Shown here one piece after another: positions 1 to 7,677 of a DNA stretch of 64,000 bases. Source of the stretch: Clostridium lundense DSM 17049. GTDB lineage: Bacteria > Bacillota > Clostridia > Clostridiales > Clostridiaceae. Both the position numbers and the translations under genes were made by a program. The notes under the pieces were generated by a model. It did no database searches and had not been told where the DNA came from. It saw only the letters and a program-made list of their open reading frames with translations. Position 1 is the stretch's first letter; every line of letters starts with the position of its first letter. The stretch spans positions 246,607-310,606 of the forward strand of contig NZ_KK211043.1 of NCBI RefSeq assembly GCF_000619945.1, read 5' to 3'.

Positions 1-618
1 GGGTATATAGGTAATCCTTATGTAGATTTACCAGCCAATGATAAAGGAAAGTTAGATGTTGGTGGAGCTATAGGGAAAAATGGTATGTTAACAGTAATTA
101 AGGATATGGGATTAAAAGAACCTTATGTAGGACAAATACCAATATATTCAGGTGAAATAGGAGATGATTTAGCTTATTATTTTACTGTTTCCGAACAAAC
201 CCCTTCTGCTGTAGGATTAGGTGTTTTAGTAAATAATGATTTAAGTATAAGTGCAGCAGGAGGATTTATAATTCAAATGATGCCTGGAGCAAATGAATTA
301 ACAGCTGATTTAATAACATATAGACTTCAGGAAATTTCATCAATAACTGATTTTATATCAAAAGGAATGAGTATTGAAGAAATATTAGAATTTATTTTTG
401 AAGGAATGAATTTAAAAATATTAGAAAGTCTTACACCAGAATATAGATGTGATTGTTCTAGAGAGAAGGTTGAAAGAGCTCTTATGAGTATAGGTAAAAA
501 AGATTTAGAGGAATTATATAATGACAATAAAACTGAAGAGTTGAATTGTCAATTTTGTAATAAAAGCTACCACTTCAATCACCAAGAAATAGGACAATTA
601 CTTGAGCAGATCAAATAA
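1..618 (+). CDS. hslO: Hsp33 redox-regulated chaperonin, 5'-truncated by window edge
   Basis: The reading frame is open from base 1, so the gene begins outside the window; the first ATG at 85 is internal. The visible 205 residues carry the Hsp33 core (GYIGNP, VDLP, LDVGGAIGK, TVIKDMGLKEPYVGQ, SEQTPSAVGLGVLV) and the C-terminal redox switch CDC-X30-CQFC, whose four cysteines bind zinc in the family. Hsp33 is a cytoplasmic holdase activated when oxidation releases the zinc. No clear terminator separates it from the next leader. Only the N-terminal part is missing; identification is firm. Confidence 0.96.
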   Translation, partial: GYIGNPYVDLPANDKGKLDVGGAIGKNGMLTVIKDMGLKEPYVGQIPIYSGEIGDDLAYYFTVSEQTPSAVGLGVLVNNDLSISAAGGFIIQMMPGANELTADLITYRLQEISSITDFISKGMSIEEILEFIFEGMNLKILESLTPEYRCDCSREKVERALMSIGKKDLEELYNDNKTEELNCQFCNKSYHFNHQEIGQLLEQIK

Positions 619-657
619 TAAATACGAATAATTTCTTGAAAAATATATTTAATGTAC

Positions 658-686
658 TTGAAAAGTGTATGATTAAGTAATATAAT
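658..686 (+). promoter_or_regulatory. Sigma-A promoter of the cobalamin riboswitch/cobT unit
   Basis: TTGAAA at 658-663 and a perfect TATAAT at 681-686 with a 17-bp spacer, about 25 bases before the riboswitch aptamer. Seen directly; activity is inferred. Confidence 0.7.
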
Positions 687-709
687 TAACTTAGAATTGA
701 ATATTGATA

Positions 710-856
710 TTTTAGGTACTTATTAGTTTAAAAGAGAAAGTGGTAAAATCCACTGCAGCCCCCGCTACTGTAAAAGCAGACAAATCTCTATAATCCACTG
801 GAATTTCCGGGAAGGGGAGATAGGATGAAGCTTAAGCCAGGAGACCTGCCTAAAAT
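710..856 (+). promoter_or_regulatory. Cobalamin (adenosylcobalamin) riboswitch
   Basis: Contains the conserved B12-box elements in order: closing helix TTTAGG/CCTAAA, GGTAAAATCC, GCAGCCCCCGCTACTGTAA, CCACTGG, GGGAAGG, and the terminal AAGCCAGGAGACCTGCC. The next gene on this strand is cobT, which fits. GGAGGG at 872-877 can pair with CCCCTC at 906-911, so an antiterminator alternative to the downstream terminator hairpin is possible. Confidence 0.93.
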
Positions 857-905
857 TTTTATGGATTCTTCGGAGGGAAGAGAGAAATAGTTGTATGTGT
901 TTTTT

Positions 906-937
906 CCCCTCACTTTTGTGAGGGGTTATTTACTTTA
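906..937 (+). terminator. Riboswitch expression-platform terminator
   Basis: Perfect 8-bp stem CCCCTCAC/GTGAGGGG with a TTTT loop, followed by a T-rich tract (TTATTTACTTT). Its position just after the B12 aptamer makes it the probable OFF switch for cobT. Confidence 0.8.
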
Positions 938-1022
938 TCCTATGACTACCCGCTCTAATACTCACATCTAAAGTGAAGTAAAGAGTGGCTACGTTCCTGG
1001 ATAACGAGTTCTAAGCTTATAA
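934..1022. repeat. Structured dispersed repeat, copy A (3'-degenerate)
   Basis: Shares almost all of GACTACCCGCTCTAATACTC and CTGGATAACGA-TTCTAAGCTT with copy B at 16402-16508. A stem pairs CGCTCT with AGAGTG and TACTCAC with GTGAAGTA around a shorter loop than in copy B. The second hairpin of copy B is lost here after TTCTAAGCTT. It sits between the riboswitch terminator and cobT. Read on the minus strand it ends in GCGGGTAGTCAT. A 17-base piece of this end (934-950) recurs inverted at 58128-58144. Confidence 0.75.
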
Positions 1023-1072
1023 CTGTCAATCATCAACTAAAAGGTATATGTGATTTTAGAGGAGTGGAAGAG

Positions 1073-2149
1073 ATGGAGTTATTACAAAAAACTTTAGCTA
1101 GTATTAAGGCAGCAGATAAAGAAGCCATAAAAAAAGCATGGGAGAGAATGGATAACCTTTCAAAACCCATAGGTAGTTTAGGTAAGTTAGAAGAAATTGC
1201 GGTTAGAATGTCAGGAATAACAGGAAAAATAAAAAATAAAATAAATAAGAAAAATACTATAATAATGGCTGCAGATAATGGAGTGTGGGAAGAGGGAGTA
1301 AGCGCTTGTCCACAAGAATTAACAGCTATAATTACTAATAACTATACAAGAGGAATAACTGGTATAGGTGTTTTATCTGATTATGCAAAAGCAGATATTT
1401 GTGTAATAGATATCGGTGTTAAGGCTGATTTTAATAATCCTAATATAATAAATAAAAAAATAGCCTACGGAACTAAAAATATGGCAAATGGTCCTGCTAT
1501 GACAAGAGAAGAAACTATTAAGGCTATTGAAGTTGGTATTGAGGCAGTAGATAATCTCGTTAAAGAAGGTTATGATTTATTTGGTACTGGTGAAGCAGGT
1601 ATGTGTAATACGTCAACTAGTGCAGCTGTAATAAGTGTACTTTCAGGAATGGATTCTGATATTGTGTGTGGTAAAGGTTCTGGTCTTACAGAAGAAGGAT
1701 TTTCTAATAAAAAAGCGGTAATTAAGAGAGCTATAGAAATTAATAATCCAGATAAGAGTGATGCTATTGATGTGTTAAGTAAAGTAGGTGGATTTGATAT
1801 AGCAGGATTGTGTGGATGCTTTTTAGGTGCTGCGAAAAACAGAGTTCCTATAGTTATAGATGGAATAATTGCATGTGCCGCGGCGCTTTGTGCATATAGA
1901 TTAAGCAATGACACAAAAGATTTTATGTTTCCATCTCATCTATCAGCAGAACCAGGAGCTGTATATGTGATGAAAGAACTTGGACTAGATCCAGGACTAA
2001 ATATGGATATGAGATTAGGAGAAGGGACTGGATGTCCATTAGAATTTTGTATAATTGAAGCATCGCTTCGTGTAATGAATGATATGGCGACTTACTCTGA
2101 AGCAAGTATACATAATAGTGAGTTCTTTGTAGATATAAGAGAAAAATAA
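1073..2149 (+). CDS. cobT: Nicotinate-nucleotide--dimethylbenzimidazole phosphoribosyltransferase
   Basis: CobT transfers phosphoribose from nicotinate mononucleotide to the lower-ligand base, giving alpha-ribazole phosphate for cobamide assembly in the cytoplasm. At 358 residues it has normal family length. Visible motifs are NLSKPIGSLGKLEE near the N-terminus, MAADNGVWEEGVS, GTGEAGMCNTSTSAA, SHLSAEPGA and the C-terminal LGEGTGCPLEFCIIEASL, which includes the catalytic-glutamate region. An upstream in-frame GTG at 1064 overlaps the ribosome binding site AGAGGAG (1058-1064), so ATG 1073 is preferred. It is the only cobalamin gene in the window and is controlled by the upstream riboswitch. A strong terminator follows. 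Confidence 0.95.
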   Translation: MELLQKTLASIKAADKEAIKKAWERMDNLSKPIGSLGKLEEIAVRMSGITGKIKNKINKKNTIIMAADNGVWEEGVSACPQELTAIITNNYTRGITGIGVLSDYAKADICVIDIGVKADFNNPNIINKKIAYGTKNMANGPAMTREETIKAIEVGIEAVDNLVKEGYDLFGTGEAGMCNTSTSAAVISVLSGMDSDIVCGKGSGLTEEGFSNKKAVIKRAIEINNPDKSDAIDVLSKVGGFDIAGLCGCFLGAAKNRVPIVIDGIIACAAALCAYRLSNDTKDFMFPSHLSAEPGAVYVMKELGLDPGLNMDMRLGEGTGCPLEFCIIEASLRVMNDMATYSEASIHNSEFFVDIREK

Positions 2150-2158
2150 ATATCGTAA

Positions 2159-2202
2159 AAATAATAGAGATTTGCTTTTGCAAATCTCTATTATTTTTCT
2201 CT
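2159..2202 (+). terminator. Rho-independent terminator of cobT
   Basis: Stem AATAATAGAGATTTGC/GCAAATCTCTATTATT with a TTTT loop, followed by TTTCTC. It starts about 9 bases after the cobT stop. Confidence 0.9.
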
Positions 2203-2255
2203 TGACAAAAAGATGAATAAGGATTAGAATTTTATTGAGAGTGAAAATCATTATC
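2202..2255 (+). promoter_or_regulatory. Flavodoxin promoter with a Fur box
   Basis: TTGACA (2202-2207), 17 bp, TAGAAT (2225-2230). Immediately downstream, 2237-2255 matches the 19-base Fur consensus GATAATGATAATCATTATC at 16 of 19 positions. The box lies over the expected transcription start, the classic place for iron-dependent repression. Confidence 0.72.
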
Positions 2256-2273
2256 AATAAAGGAGAGATAATT

Positions 2274-2702
2274 ATGAAAAATTTAGTTGTAATTTATTGG
2301 AGTGGAACGGGAAATACTGAGGCAATGGCAAATGCTTTAGCTGAAGGAGCTAAAATTGATGGGGTGGAAATTAAACTTCTTACAGTAGGACAAGCAACAA
2401 TAGAAAATGTTGAAGGTGCTGATGCATTAGCTTTAGGGTGCCCATCTATGGGTGCAGAACAATTAGAGGAAGGAGAAATGGAACCATTTGTTGAAATGAT
2501 TTCATCAGCAGTTAAAGGTAAAAACTTAGCTTTGTTTGGATCTTATGGTTGGGGAAATGGAGAATGGATGGAACAGTGGCAAGAAAGAATGGAGGATTAT
2601 GGAGCTAAACTTGTAGATGATGGATTGATTATACATGAAACTCCTGATGAAGAAGGACTTGAAAAATGCAGAGAATTAGGAAAGTCTTTAGCTAAGGCTT
2701 AA
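2274..2702 (+). CDS. Flavodoxin (short chain), probably iron-regulated
   Basis: A 142-residue flavodoxin, an FMN electron carrier that replaces ferredoxin when iron is scarce. The phosphate-binding loop WSGTGNTEAMA is at residues ~9-19. The flavin-flanking segments GCPSMGAEQLEE and GSYGWGNGEWMEQW are also clear. Start is ATG 2274 after AAGGAGAG; a frame-open TTG at 2235 lies inside the promoter/Fur region and is not a start. It is a single-gene unit. The Fur-like operator and product type together support iron-limitation control, which is inferred. Confidence 0.93.
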   Translation: MKNLVVIYWSGTGNTEAMANALAEGAKIDGVEIKLLTVGQATIENVEGADALALGCPSMGAEQLEEGEMEPFVEMISSAVKGKNLALFGSYGWGNGEWMEQWQERMEDYGAKLVDDGLIIHETPDEEGLEKCRELGKSLAKA

Positions 2703-2795
2703 TTACAAACTATTATTTAAAAAGTGAAAAACGAAGAGTAAAGAAAAACTTTTTAGTCAACACTATAGAAAGTATTTATAAGATTTGAAGTTTTT

Positions 2796-2838
2796 GTAAT
2801 AATAACGAAAAGTAAAGGTTACTTTTCGTTATTATTAC
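2796..2838. repeat. Perfect 20-bp inverted repeat with 3-base loop
   Basis: GTAATAATAACGAAAAGTAA, loop AGG, then its exact complement. It lies after flavodoxin and could terminate that transcript, but no immediate T-run follows on the plus strand. Confidence 0.8.
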
Positions 2839-2847
2839 AGAAGTTGC

Positions 2848-2893
2848 TTTTAAAAAAAGTGTTTTTTAAAAAAAGTGTTTTTTAAAAAAAGTG
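2848..2893 (+). repeat. Tandem 16-bp repeat (x3) abutting the tRNA promoter
   Basis: Unit TTTTTTAAAAAAAGTG occurs twice exactly (2862-2877, 2878-2893), preceded by a copy lacking two T residues (2848-2861). The array ends at the base before the -35 TTGACA. A-tracts repeated every 16 bp suggest an UP-element-like or bent-DNA activator of the tRNA operon, or replication slippage. Confidence 0.85.
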
Positions 2894-2922
2894 TTGACAA
2901 CTTAAAAGGTTTTGTTTATAAT
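2894..2922 (+). promoter_or_regulatory. Consensus promoter of the tRNA operon
   Basis: TTGACA at 2894-2899, 17-bp spacer, TATAAT at 2917-2922: a perfect sigma-A match, 27 bases before the first tRNA. Confidence 0.92.
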
Positions 2923-2949
2923 AAATATTGTCTTCATGATTAAATCTAT

Positions 2950-3025
2950 GGGCGCATAGCTCAGCTGGGAGAGCATCTGCCTTACAAGCAGAGGGTCACA
3001 GGTTCGAGCCCTGTTGTGCCCACCA
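2950..3025 (+). tRNA. tRNA-Val (anticodon TAC)
   Basis: 76 bases including encoded CCA. Acceptor GGGCGCA pairs with TGTGCCC, anticodon loop is CTTACAA, and the T arm contains GGTTCGAGCC. First of four co-transcribed tRNAs. Confidence 0.97.
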
Positions 3026-3031
3026 TAGATT

Positions 3032-3107
<76 letters not shown>

Positions 3108-3111
3108 AAAT

Positions 3112-3186
3112 GCGGGAGTGGCTCAGTGGTAGAGCGTCACCTTGCCAAGGTGAACGTCGCGAGTTCGAATCTCGTCTTCCGCTCCA
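3112..3186 (+). tRNA. tRNA-Gly (anticodon GCC)
   Basis: 75 bases including CCA. Acceptor GCGGGAG/CTTCCGC, anticodon stem TCACC/GGTGA with loop TTGCCAA. Confidence 0.97.
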
Positions 3187-3190
3187 ATAT

Positions 3191-3264
3191 GGCGCTATAG
3201 CCAAGTGGTAAGGCAAAGGTCTGCAACACCTCTATCCCCAGTTCAAGTCTGGGTGGCGCCTCCA
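3191..3264 (+). tRNA. tRNA-Cys (anticodon GCA)
   Basis: 74 bases including CCA. Acceptor GGCGCTA/TGGCGCC, anticodon loop with GCA between AGGTC and ACCT. Last tRNA before the terminator. Confidence 0.96.
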
Positions 3265-3266
3265 GT

Positions 3267-3301
3267 AAAAAGCAACACCAATTGGTGTTGCTTTTTTATT
3301 T
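3267..3301 (+). terminator. Terminator of the tRNA operon
   Basis: Stem AAAAGCAACACC/GGTGTTGCTTTT with an AATT loop, followed by a T-rich run. Confidence 0.93.
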
Positions 3302-3334
3302 CAAATTGAAAATGTAGAAGTAATGAGAAGTTTT

Positions 3335-3396
3335 AAAAAAAGAATAGATAAGGACAATTCTTTTTTTAAACATTACGAAAAATTATCCTTATCTAT
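3335..3396 (-). terminator. Minus-strand terminator of the 3417-4127 gene
   Basis: On the minus strand ATAGATAAGGATAATT pairs with AATTGTCCTTATCTAT (one mismatch) and is followed by TCTTTTTTT, shortly after the stop at 3417. Confidence 0.75.
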
Positions 3397-3416
3397 ATTT
3401 TAAACTCTATACTTTA

Positions 3417-4127
3417 TTATTTATAATTATCAATTACAAAAATACTTCCTCTATCTATTAATTTACCATCATGTAAGAATATTGGTTTCACATCATGTTT
3501 ATATAGAAAGTTCATAACTTCTTTTCCGTAAGCGTAATATTTTAGGTTGCCATAGAAGGCAATTATATTTTCATCTATCATTCCGCAGCACCCACCAATA
3601 AATCCATAATTTAGACCAGGCAAAATTATATCACCTGGTGGAAGAAGTAGAACATCGATATTTTCTTCTTTCATAATTGAAGCTATTGCATTATCACTAG
3701 TAATAATACCAGTATCTTTTATAATAGCTGTAGAACATTTGGTGTATCCTTGTTTAACATTTATAATTTTTTTATAATTAATCTTTTTAAGCAGAGTCTT
3801 ATCTGTATATTTTATATTGTGCATAAAACAGTTTTTAAAATTAACTGCATTTAGAATTATATCATAAGGATATTTATCTATTAATTTATTGGAGGATAGT
3901 AATACATTATAATTTAAGGATTTTAATATATTTATAAAGTCTAAATTCATATCTTGATGAACGATAACATTTTCATTATCAATTATATGCATCAACATGT
4001 CAGGATGACCGCAAACAGCTTCATAAAGATGATTGCTAGGAGGACATTTTAATATTTTATATCCTAACTTTACTAAGCTTAGTTCTTCTTCTTCACTAAT
4101 TCTGTAGTCCACAATAATATGTTTCAT
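3417..4127 (-). CDS. Conserved clostridial protein, DUF6873/GME-fold-like
   Basis: A 236-residue soluble protein with no signal peptide or membrane segment. Recurrent features are the N-terminal MKHIIVDYRI, the central YTKCSTAII and ITSDNAIASIM (substrate-pocket-like), LLPPGDIILPGLNYGFIGGCCGM and the C-terminal FIVDNYK. This organisation resembles the DUF6873 proteins of clostridia, related by fold to guanidinyl-modifying enzymes. I recognise the family from memory only, and the biochemical function is unknown. A GTG five codons upstream (4142) is possible, but neither start has a well-placed ribosome binding site; ATG 4127 gives the usual MKH beginning. It is a monocistronic unit opposite to its neighbours. 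Confidence 0.7.
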   Translation of the reverse strand: MKHIIVDYRISEEEELSLVKLGYKILKCPPSNHLYEAVCGHPDMLMHIIDNENVIVHQDMNLDFINILKSLNYNVLLSSNKLIDKYPYDIILNAVNFKNCFMHNIKYTDKTLLKKINYKKIINVKQGYTKCSTAIIKDTGIITSDNAIASIMKEENIDVLLLPPGDIILPGLNYGFIGGCCGMIDENIIAFYGNLKYYAYGKEVMNFLYKHDVKPIFLHDGKLIDRGSIFVIDNYK

Positions 4128-4355
4128 AGTGATTATTACCACAACCTTTCAGTGATTTTAAAATAGAAATAACAGAGTATAGAGAGTATAGAATGTAGGA
4201 TTAAGAAGATGCATCTTCTATTATATTTTAGGAAAGTTTCAAATAAGGTTTTAAAATTATAAATATAAATAAATGGATATGGGTGGATTTTATAATTAGT
4301 TATTATTTTTTATATAATGATTATACTAAAATTGAAAGCCTAAGGCAATTTGTGG

Positions 4356-4387
4356 TTTGACAAGTTTTTAGTTCTTAAATTGTCGAT
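4356..4387 (+). promoter_or_regulatory. Possible Spo0A-type sites upstream of ytxC-like gene
   Basis: In the 328-base gap 4128-4455 two sequences resemble the 0A box TTGTCRAA: TTTGACAA at 4356-4363 (inverted, exact) and TTGTCGAT at 4380-4387 (7 of 8). TTGACA at 4357-4362 could also be a -35 element, but no good -10 lies at the right distance. The rest of the gap is AT-rich and shows no gene. Confidence 0.35.
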
Positions 4388-4455
4388 ATTTGAATAAATA
4401 ATTATGAATATACCATGAAATTAAACGCATACTATTGTAGAAAGGAGTGAGGCTG

Positions 4456-5358
4456 ATGGATTCATTTAAGCTTATATATGAAGAAGATTTGGAAGAAATA
4501 ATAAAGGGAATACAAGATGTAAAAAACTTTTTTAAAAATAAAAAAATAGACGCAGGAATTTCAGAGAGCATAAATAATGGGACTCACTTCATTAAAATAT
4601 CTTTCCCTGAAGAAGAGAAGTTAACCAAGAAAAATGAAAATATGTTTAATATATATATAGCTAATATATTGTATAAGGTATTGGTAGAAGAGTTCTTGAA
4701 TAAATATGTATTAGAATTCCTTTCAGATACTTATTTTTTTCTAAGTGAAGAGGAAATTGAGGAAGTTAAAAATAAAAGTGTAGAAGTATTAAATAACGAT
4801 AACTGTGTTATTGATGATTCTAATATATATTATATGAATAGAAAAAATGAAATAATAGATAAAATAGTTGGTTGTGTTGAAGAAAATAATGAAATAAATA
4901 TTAAAGGCTTCTTAACTTTTAGAATGAAAGAATTAAAGAATGAATTACAGAATATGATAGAAAAAGTAGTTGAGGAATATTTAGTAGAGAAGGAATATAA
5001 TGAATTTATAAAGCTTCTTAAATATTTTGTTGATATACAAGACAGCAAGATAGAAGAAGTTAATATTATTATTGATAAAGAGGGGAATTACATAATACAA
5101 GATAAAGACGGCGAAGATATAACAGAAAAATTATTTAGTGAATTTTTAGGAAGTAAGTTTACAGGGGCTGTGAATATGGAGGATATGCTAATCAGTGCAT
5201 TAATAACCTATTGCCCAGATAAAATAATCATACATTGCTCCGAAAATTGCGTTAATAAAGAATTTATAAATACGGTGAAAAATGTTTTCATGCAGAGAGT
5301 AGTATTTTGTGATAGCTGTAAAATATGCAAAAAAATTAATAAGAAAACAAATAATTAA
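4456..5358 (+). CDS. ytxC: YtxC-like putative sporulation protein
   Basis: A 300-residue acidic, lysine/glutamate-rich protein without signal peptide. It matches the YtxC type in length, in the long helical middle, in the C-terminal CPDKIIIHCSENC segment, and in position directly upstream of thrS, as in Bacillus subtilis. The C-terminal region has five cysteines (ENC, FCDSCKICK) that could bind metal, which is a guess. ATG 4456 is used because the upstream GTG at 4447 overlaps the AAAGGAG ribosome binding site. Molecular function is unknown even in the family; a sporulation role is by annotation and by the 0A-box-like sites upstream. Confidence 0.72.
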   Translation: MDSFKLIYEEDLEEIIKGIQDVKNFFKNKKIDAGISESINNGTHFIKISFPEEEKLTKKNENMFNIYIANILYKVLVEEFLNKYVLEFLSDTYFFLSEEEIEEVKNKSVEVLNNDNCVIDDSNIYYMNRKNEIIDKIVGCVEENNEINIKGFLTFRMKELKNELQNMIEKVVEEYLVEKEYNEFIKLLKYFVDIQDSKIEEVNIIIDKEGNYIIQDKDGEDITEKLFSEFLGSKFTGAVNMEDMLISALITYCPDKIIIHCSENCVNKEFINTVKNVFMQRVVFCDSCKICKKINKKTNN

Positions 5359-5397
5359 TGGTTTTAATATTGACATTATAAAATCTAAAGAATATAA

Positions 5398-5667
5398 TTA
5401 TAAAAAAAGATGATAAAAAGCCGTGAAAAGGAAGAGTAAATAAGGAAACTATTAAAAGAGATGAAAATCCATAGGTTGAAAGATTTTCTTAATAGGATTT
5501 ATTGAAAACCACCTTTGAGCTGTATGCTGAACTATTAGTAAGCATGTCCGTTGCCTGCGTTAAAGGTCTAAAGATGATAATAGGATTATTTTTTAGAACT
5601 ATTGTTAATTTGGGTGGAACCACGGTATTAAAATCGTCCCAGTTTGGGAGGGTTTTTATTTTTTTGT
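5398..5667 (+). promoter_or_regulatory. T-box leader of thrS (specifier ACC, threonine)
   Basis: The leader contains the T-box TGGGTGGAACCACGG at 5611-5625 and a downstream terminator-like hairpin around GTCCCA/TGGGAG followed by a long T-run (5633-5667). In stem I, ATTGAAAACCACCTTTGAG aligns with the pheS leader ATTGAAGTTCACTTCTGAG, placing codon ACC (5508-5510) in the specifier position. Uncharged tRNA-Thr should cause readthrough into thrS. Confidence 0.92.
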
Positions 5668-5724
5668 TTTATTATTAATTGATTATTAATTGAAAATACA
5701 TTTCATAGATAGGGAGGAAAAATA

Positions 5725-7635
5725 ATGATTAAAGTAACACTAAAAGATGGAAAAGTAATGGAGTTTGAAAAAGGAACAAAGATTAGCGAAGTAGCTATGA
5801 AAATTAGTCCTGGACTTTACAAAAAAGCTATAGGAGCTAAATTAAATGGTGAAAATTCAGAGTTAATGGCAGAAATTAACGAGGATTGTTCTTTGGATAT
5901 ATTAACTTTTGAGGACAAAGATGGAAAGTGGACACTTAGACATACAGGTTCACATATATTAGCTCAAGCTGTAAAAAGATTATATCCAAATGTAAAACTA
6001 GCTATTGGACCTGCAATAGATACAGGATTTTATTATGATTTTGATGCAGACTTTACTATATCACCAGAAATGTTAAGTGATATAGAAAAGGAAATGGCTA
6101 AAATAGTTAAGGAAGATATTCAATTAGAAAGATTTGAACTTCCAAGAGAAGAAGCTATTAAGTTAATGGAAGAAAAAAATGAGCCTTACAAAGTAGAGCT
6201 TATACAAGACCTTCCAGAAGATGCTGTAATATCATTCTATAAACAGGGTGATTTTGTGGATCTTTGTGCAGGCCCTCATGTACCATCCACAGGAAAAGTT
6301 AAAGCTATTAAATTATTATCAGTAGCTGGAGCATACTGGAGAGGCAACGAAAAAAATAAAATGCTTCAAAGAATATATGGTACAGCATTTACTAAGAAGA
6401 GTGAACTAGATGAATATTTAAATATGTTAGAAGAAGCTAAAAAGAGAGACCATAGAAAGTTAGGAAAAGAACTTGATTTATTTAGTATCCATGAAGAAGG
6501 ACCAGGATTCCCATTCTTCCATCCTAAGGGAATGATAGTTAGAAATATACTTGAAGGATTCTGGAGAGAAAGACATACAGAAGCAGGTTATGATGAAATA
6601 AGAACTCCTATAATATTAAATGAAGCATTATGGCATCAATCAGGACATTGGGATCATTACAAAGAAAATATGTATTTCACAAAGATAGATGAAGAAGATT
6701 ATGCAATAAAACCTATGAACTGTCCAGGTTCAATATTAGTATATAAGAGTTCATTACATTCATATAGAGACTTCCCATTAAGATTAGGAGAATTAGGACT
6801 TGTTCATAGACATGAGCTTTCAGGAGCATTACATGGTCTTATGAGAGTTAGATGCTTTACTCAAGATGATGCTCATATATTTATGACAAAAGAACAGATA
6901 AAAGATGAAATATTAAATGTTATTAAATTAATAGATAATTTCTATAAAACATTTGGATTTGAATATTTCGTTGAACTTTCAACAAGACCAGAAGATTCTA
7001 TGGGAAGTGACGAAGATTGGGAAGCAGCAACTAATGGATTGATAGAAGCTTTAAATGCAGCTGGTCTTCCTTATATAGTAAATGAAGGAGATGGAGCTTT
7101 CTATGGTCCTAAGATAGATTTCCACTTAAAGGATTGCATAGGAAGAACATGGCAGTGTGGTACTATACAGCTTGACTTCCAGATGCCAGAAAGATTTGAT
7201 CTGGCATATGTAGGACCAGATGGAGAAAAGCATAGACCAGTTATGGTGCATAGAGTTGTATTTGGAAGTATTGAAAGATTCATTGGAATCCTTATAGAGC
7301 ATTTTGCTGGAGCATTCCCAACTTGGTTAGCACCAGTTCAGGTAAGAGTTATGAATATAACAGATGCACAAAAAGATTATGTAAAAGAAGTAGCTAATAA
7401 GCTAAAGGCAAATGGAATAAGAGTTGAAATAGATGAGAGAAATGAAAAGATTGGTTATAAGATAAGAGAAGCTCAACTTCAAAAGATTCCGTATATGATC
7501 ATTGTTGGAGATAAGGAAATGAATGAAAACAAAATAGCTCTTAGAACTAGAAAAGGTGGAGACTTAGGTGCTATGAGTTTAGATGAGTTTATTTCAAAAG
7601 TAACTGAAGAAGTAAAAGATAGAGTTCGTGAATAA
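5725..7635 (+). CDS. thrS: Threonyl-tRNA synthetase
   Basis: Class II synthetase of 636 residues, full family length. Domain order is an N-terminal TGS domain (~1-61), an editing domain starting near HTGSHILAQAVKRLYP and including the zinc-like HVPSTGK region, then a catalytic core with RVRCFTQDDAHIF, the zinc-ligand NCPG (~residue 332), GAFYGPKIDF and HRVVFGSIERFIGILIEH, and a C-terminal anticodon-binding domain. ATG 5725 follows AGGGAGG. It is controlled by its own threonine T-box. It precedes infC but is separated from it by an independent promoter and leader. Confidence 0.98.
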   Translation: MIKVTLKDGKVMEFEKGTKISEVAMKISPGLYKKAIGAKLNGENSELMAEINEDCSLDILTFEDKDGKWTLRHTGSHILAQAVKRLYPNVKLAIGPAIDTGFYYDFDADFTISPEMLSDIEKEMAKIVKEDIQLERFELPREEAIKLMEEKNEPYKVELIQDLPEDAVISFYKQGDFVDLCAGPHVPSTGKVKAIKLLSVAGAYWRGNEKNKMLQRIYGTAFTKKSELDEYLNMLEEAKKRDHRKLGKELDLFSIHEEGPGFPFFHPKGMIVRNILEGFWRERHTEAGYDEIRTPIILNEALWHQSGHWDHYKENMYFTKIDEEDYAIKPMNCPGSILVYKSSLHSYRDFPLRLGELGLVHRHELSGALHGLMRVRCFTQDDAHIFMTKEQIKDEILNVIKLIDNFYKTFGFEYFVELSTRPEDSMGSDEDWEAATNGLIEALNAAGLPYIVNEGDGAFYGPKIDFHLKDCIGRTWQCGTIQLDFQMPERFDLAYVGPDGEKHRPVMVHRVVFGSIERFIGILIEHFAGAFPTWLAPVQVRVMNITDAQKDYVKEVANKLKANGIRVEIDERNEKIGYKIREAQLQKIPYMIIVGDKEMNENKIALRTRKGGDLGAMSLDEFISKVTEEVKDRVRE

Positions 7636-7642
7636 AAAAATG

Positions 7643-7671
7643 TTGACAATGTAATATTAATATAGTAGAAT
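7643..7671 (+). promoter_or_regulatory. Promoter of infC-rpmI-rplT
   Basis: TTGACA (7643-7648), 17-bp spacer, TAGAAT (7666-7671), just after the thrS stop. Confidence 0.85.
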
Positions 7672-7677
7672 GTAACA

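Noticed and set aside
2848..2893. CRISPR-like array
   Set aside because: Units are 16 bp, contiguous and without spacers; it is a tandem repeat.
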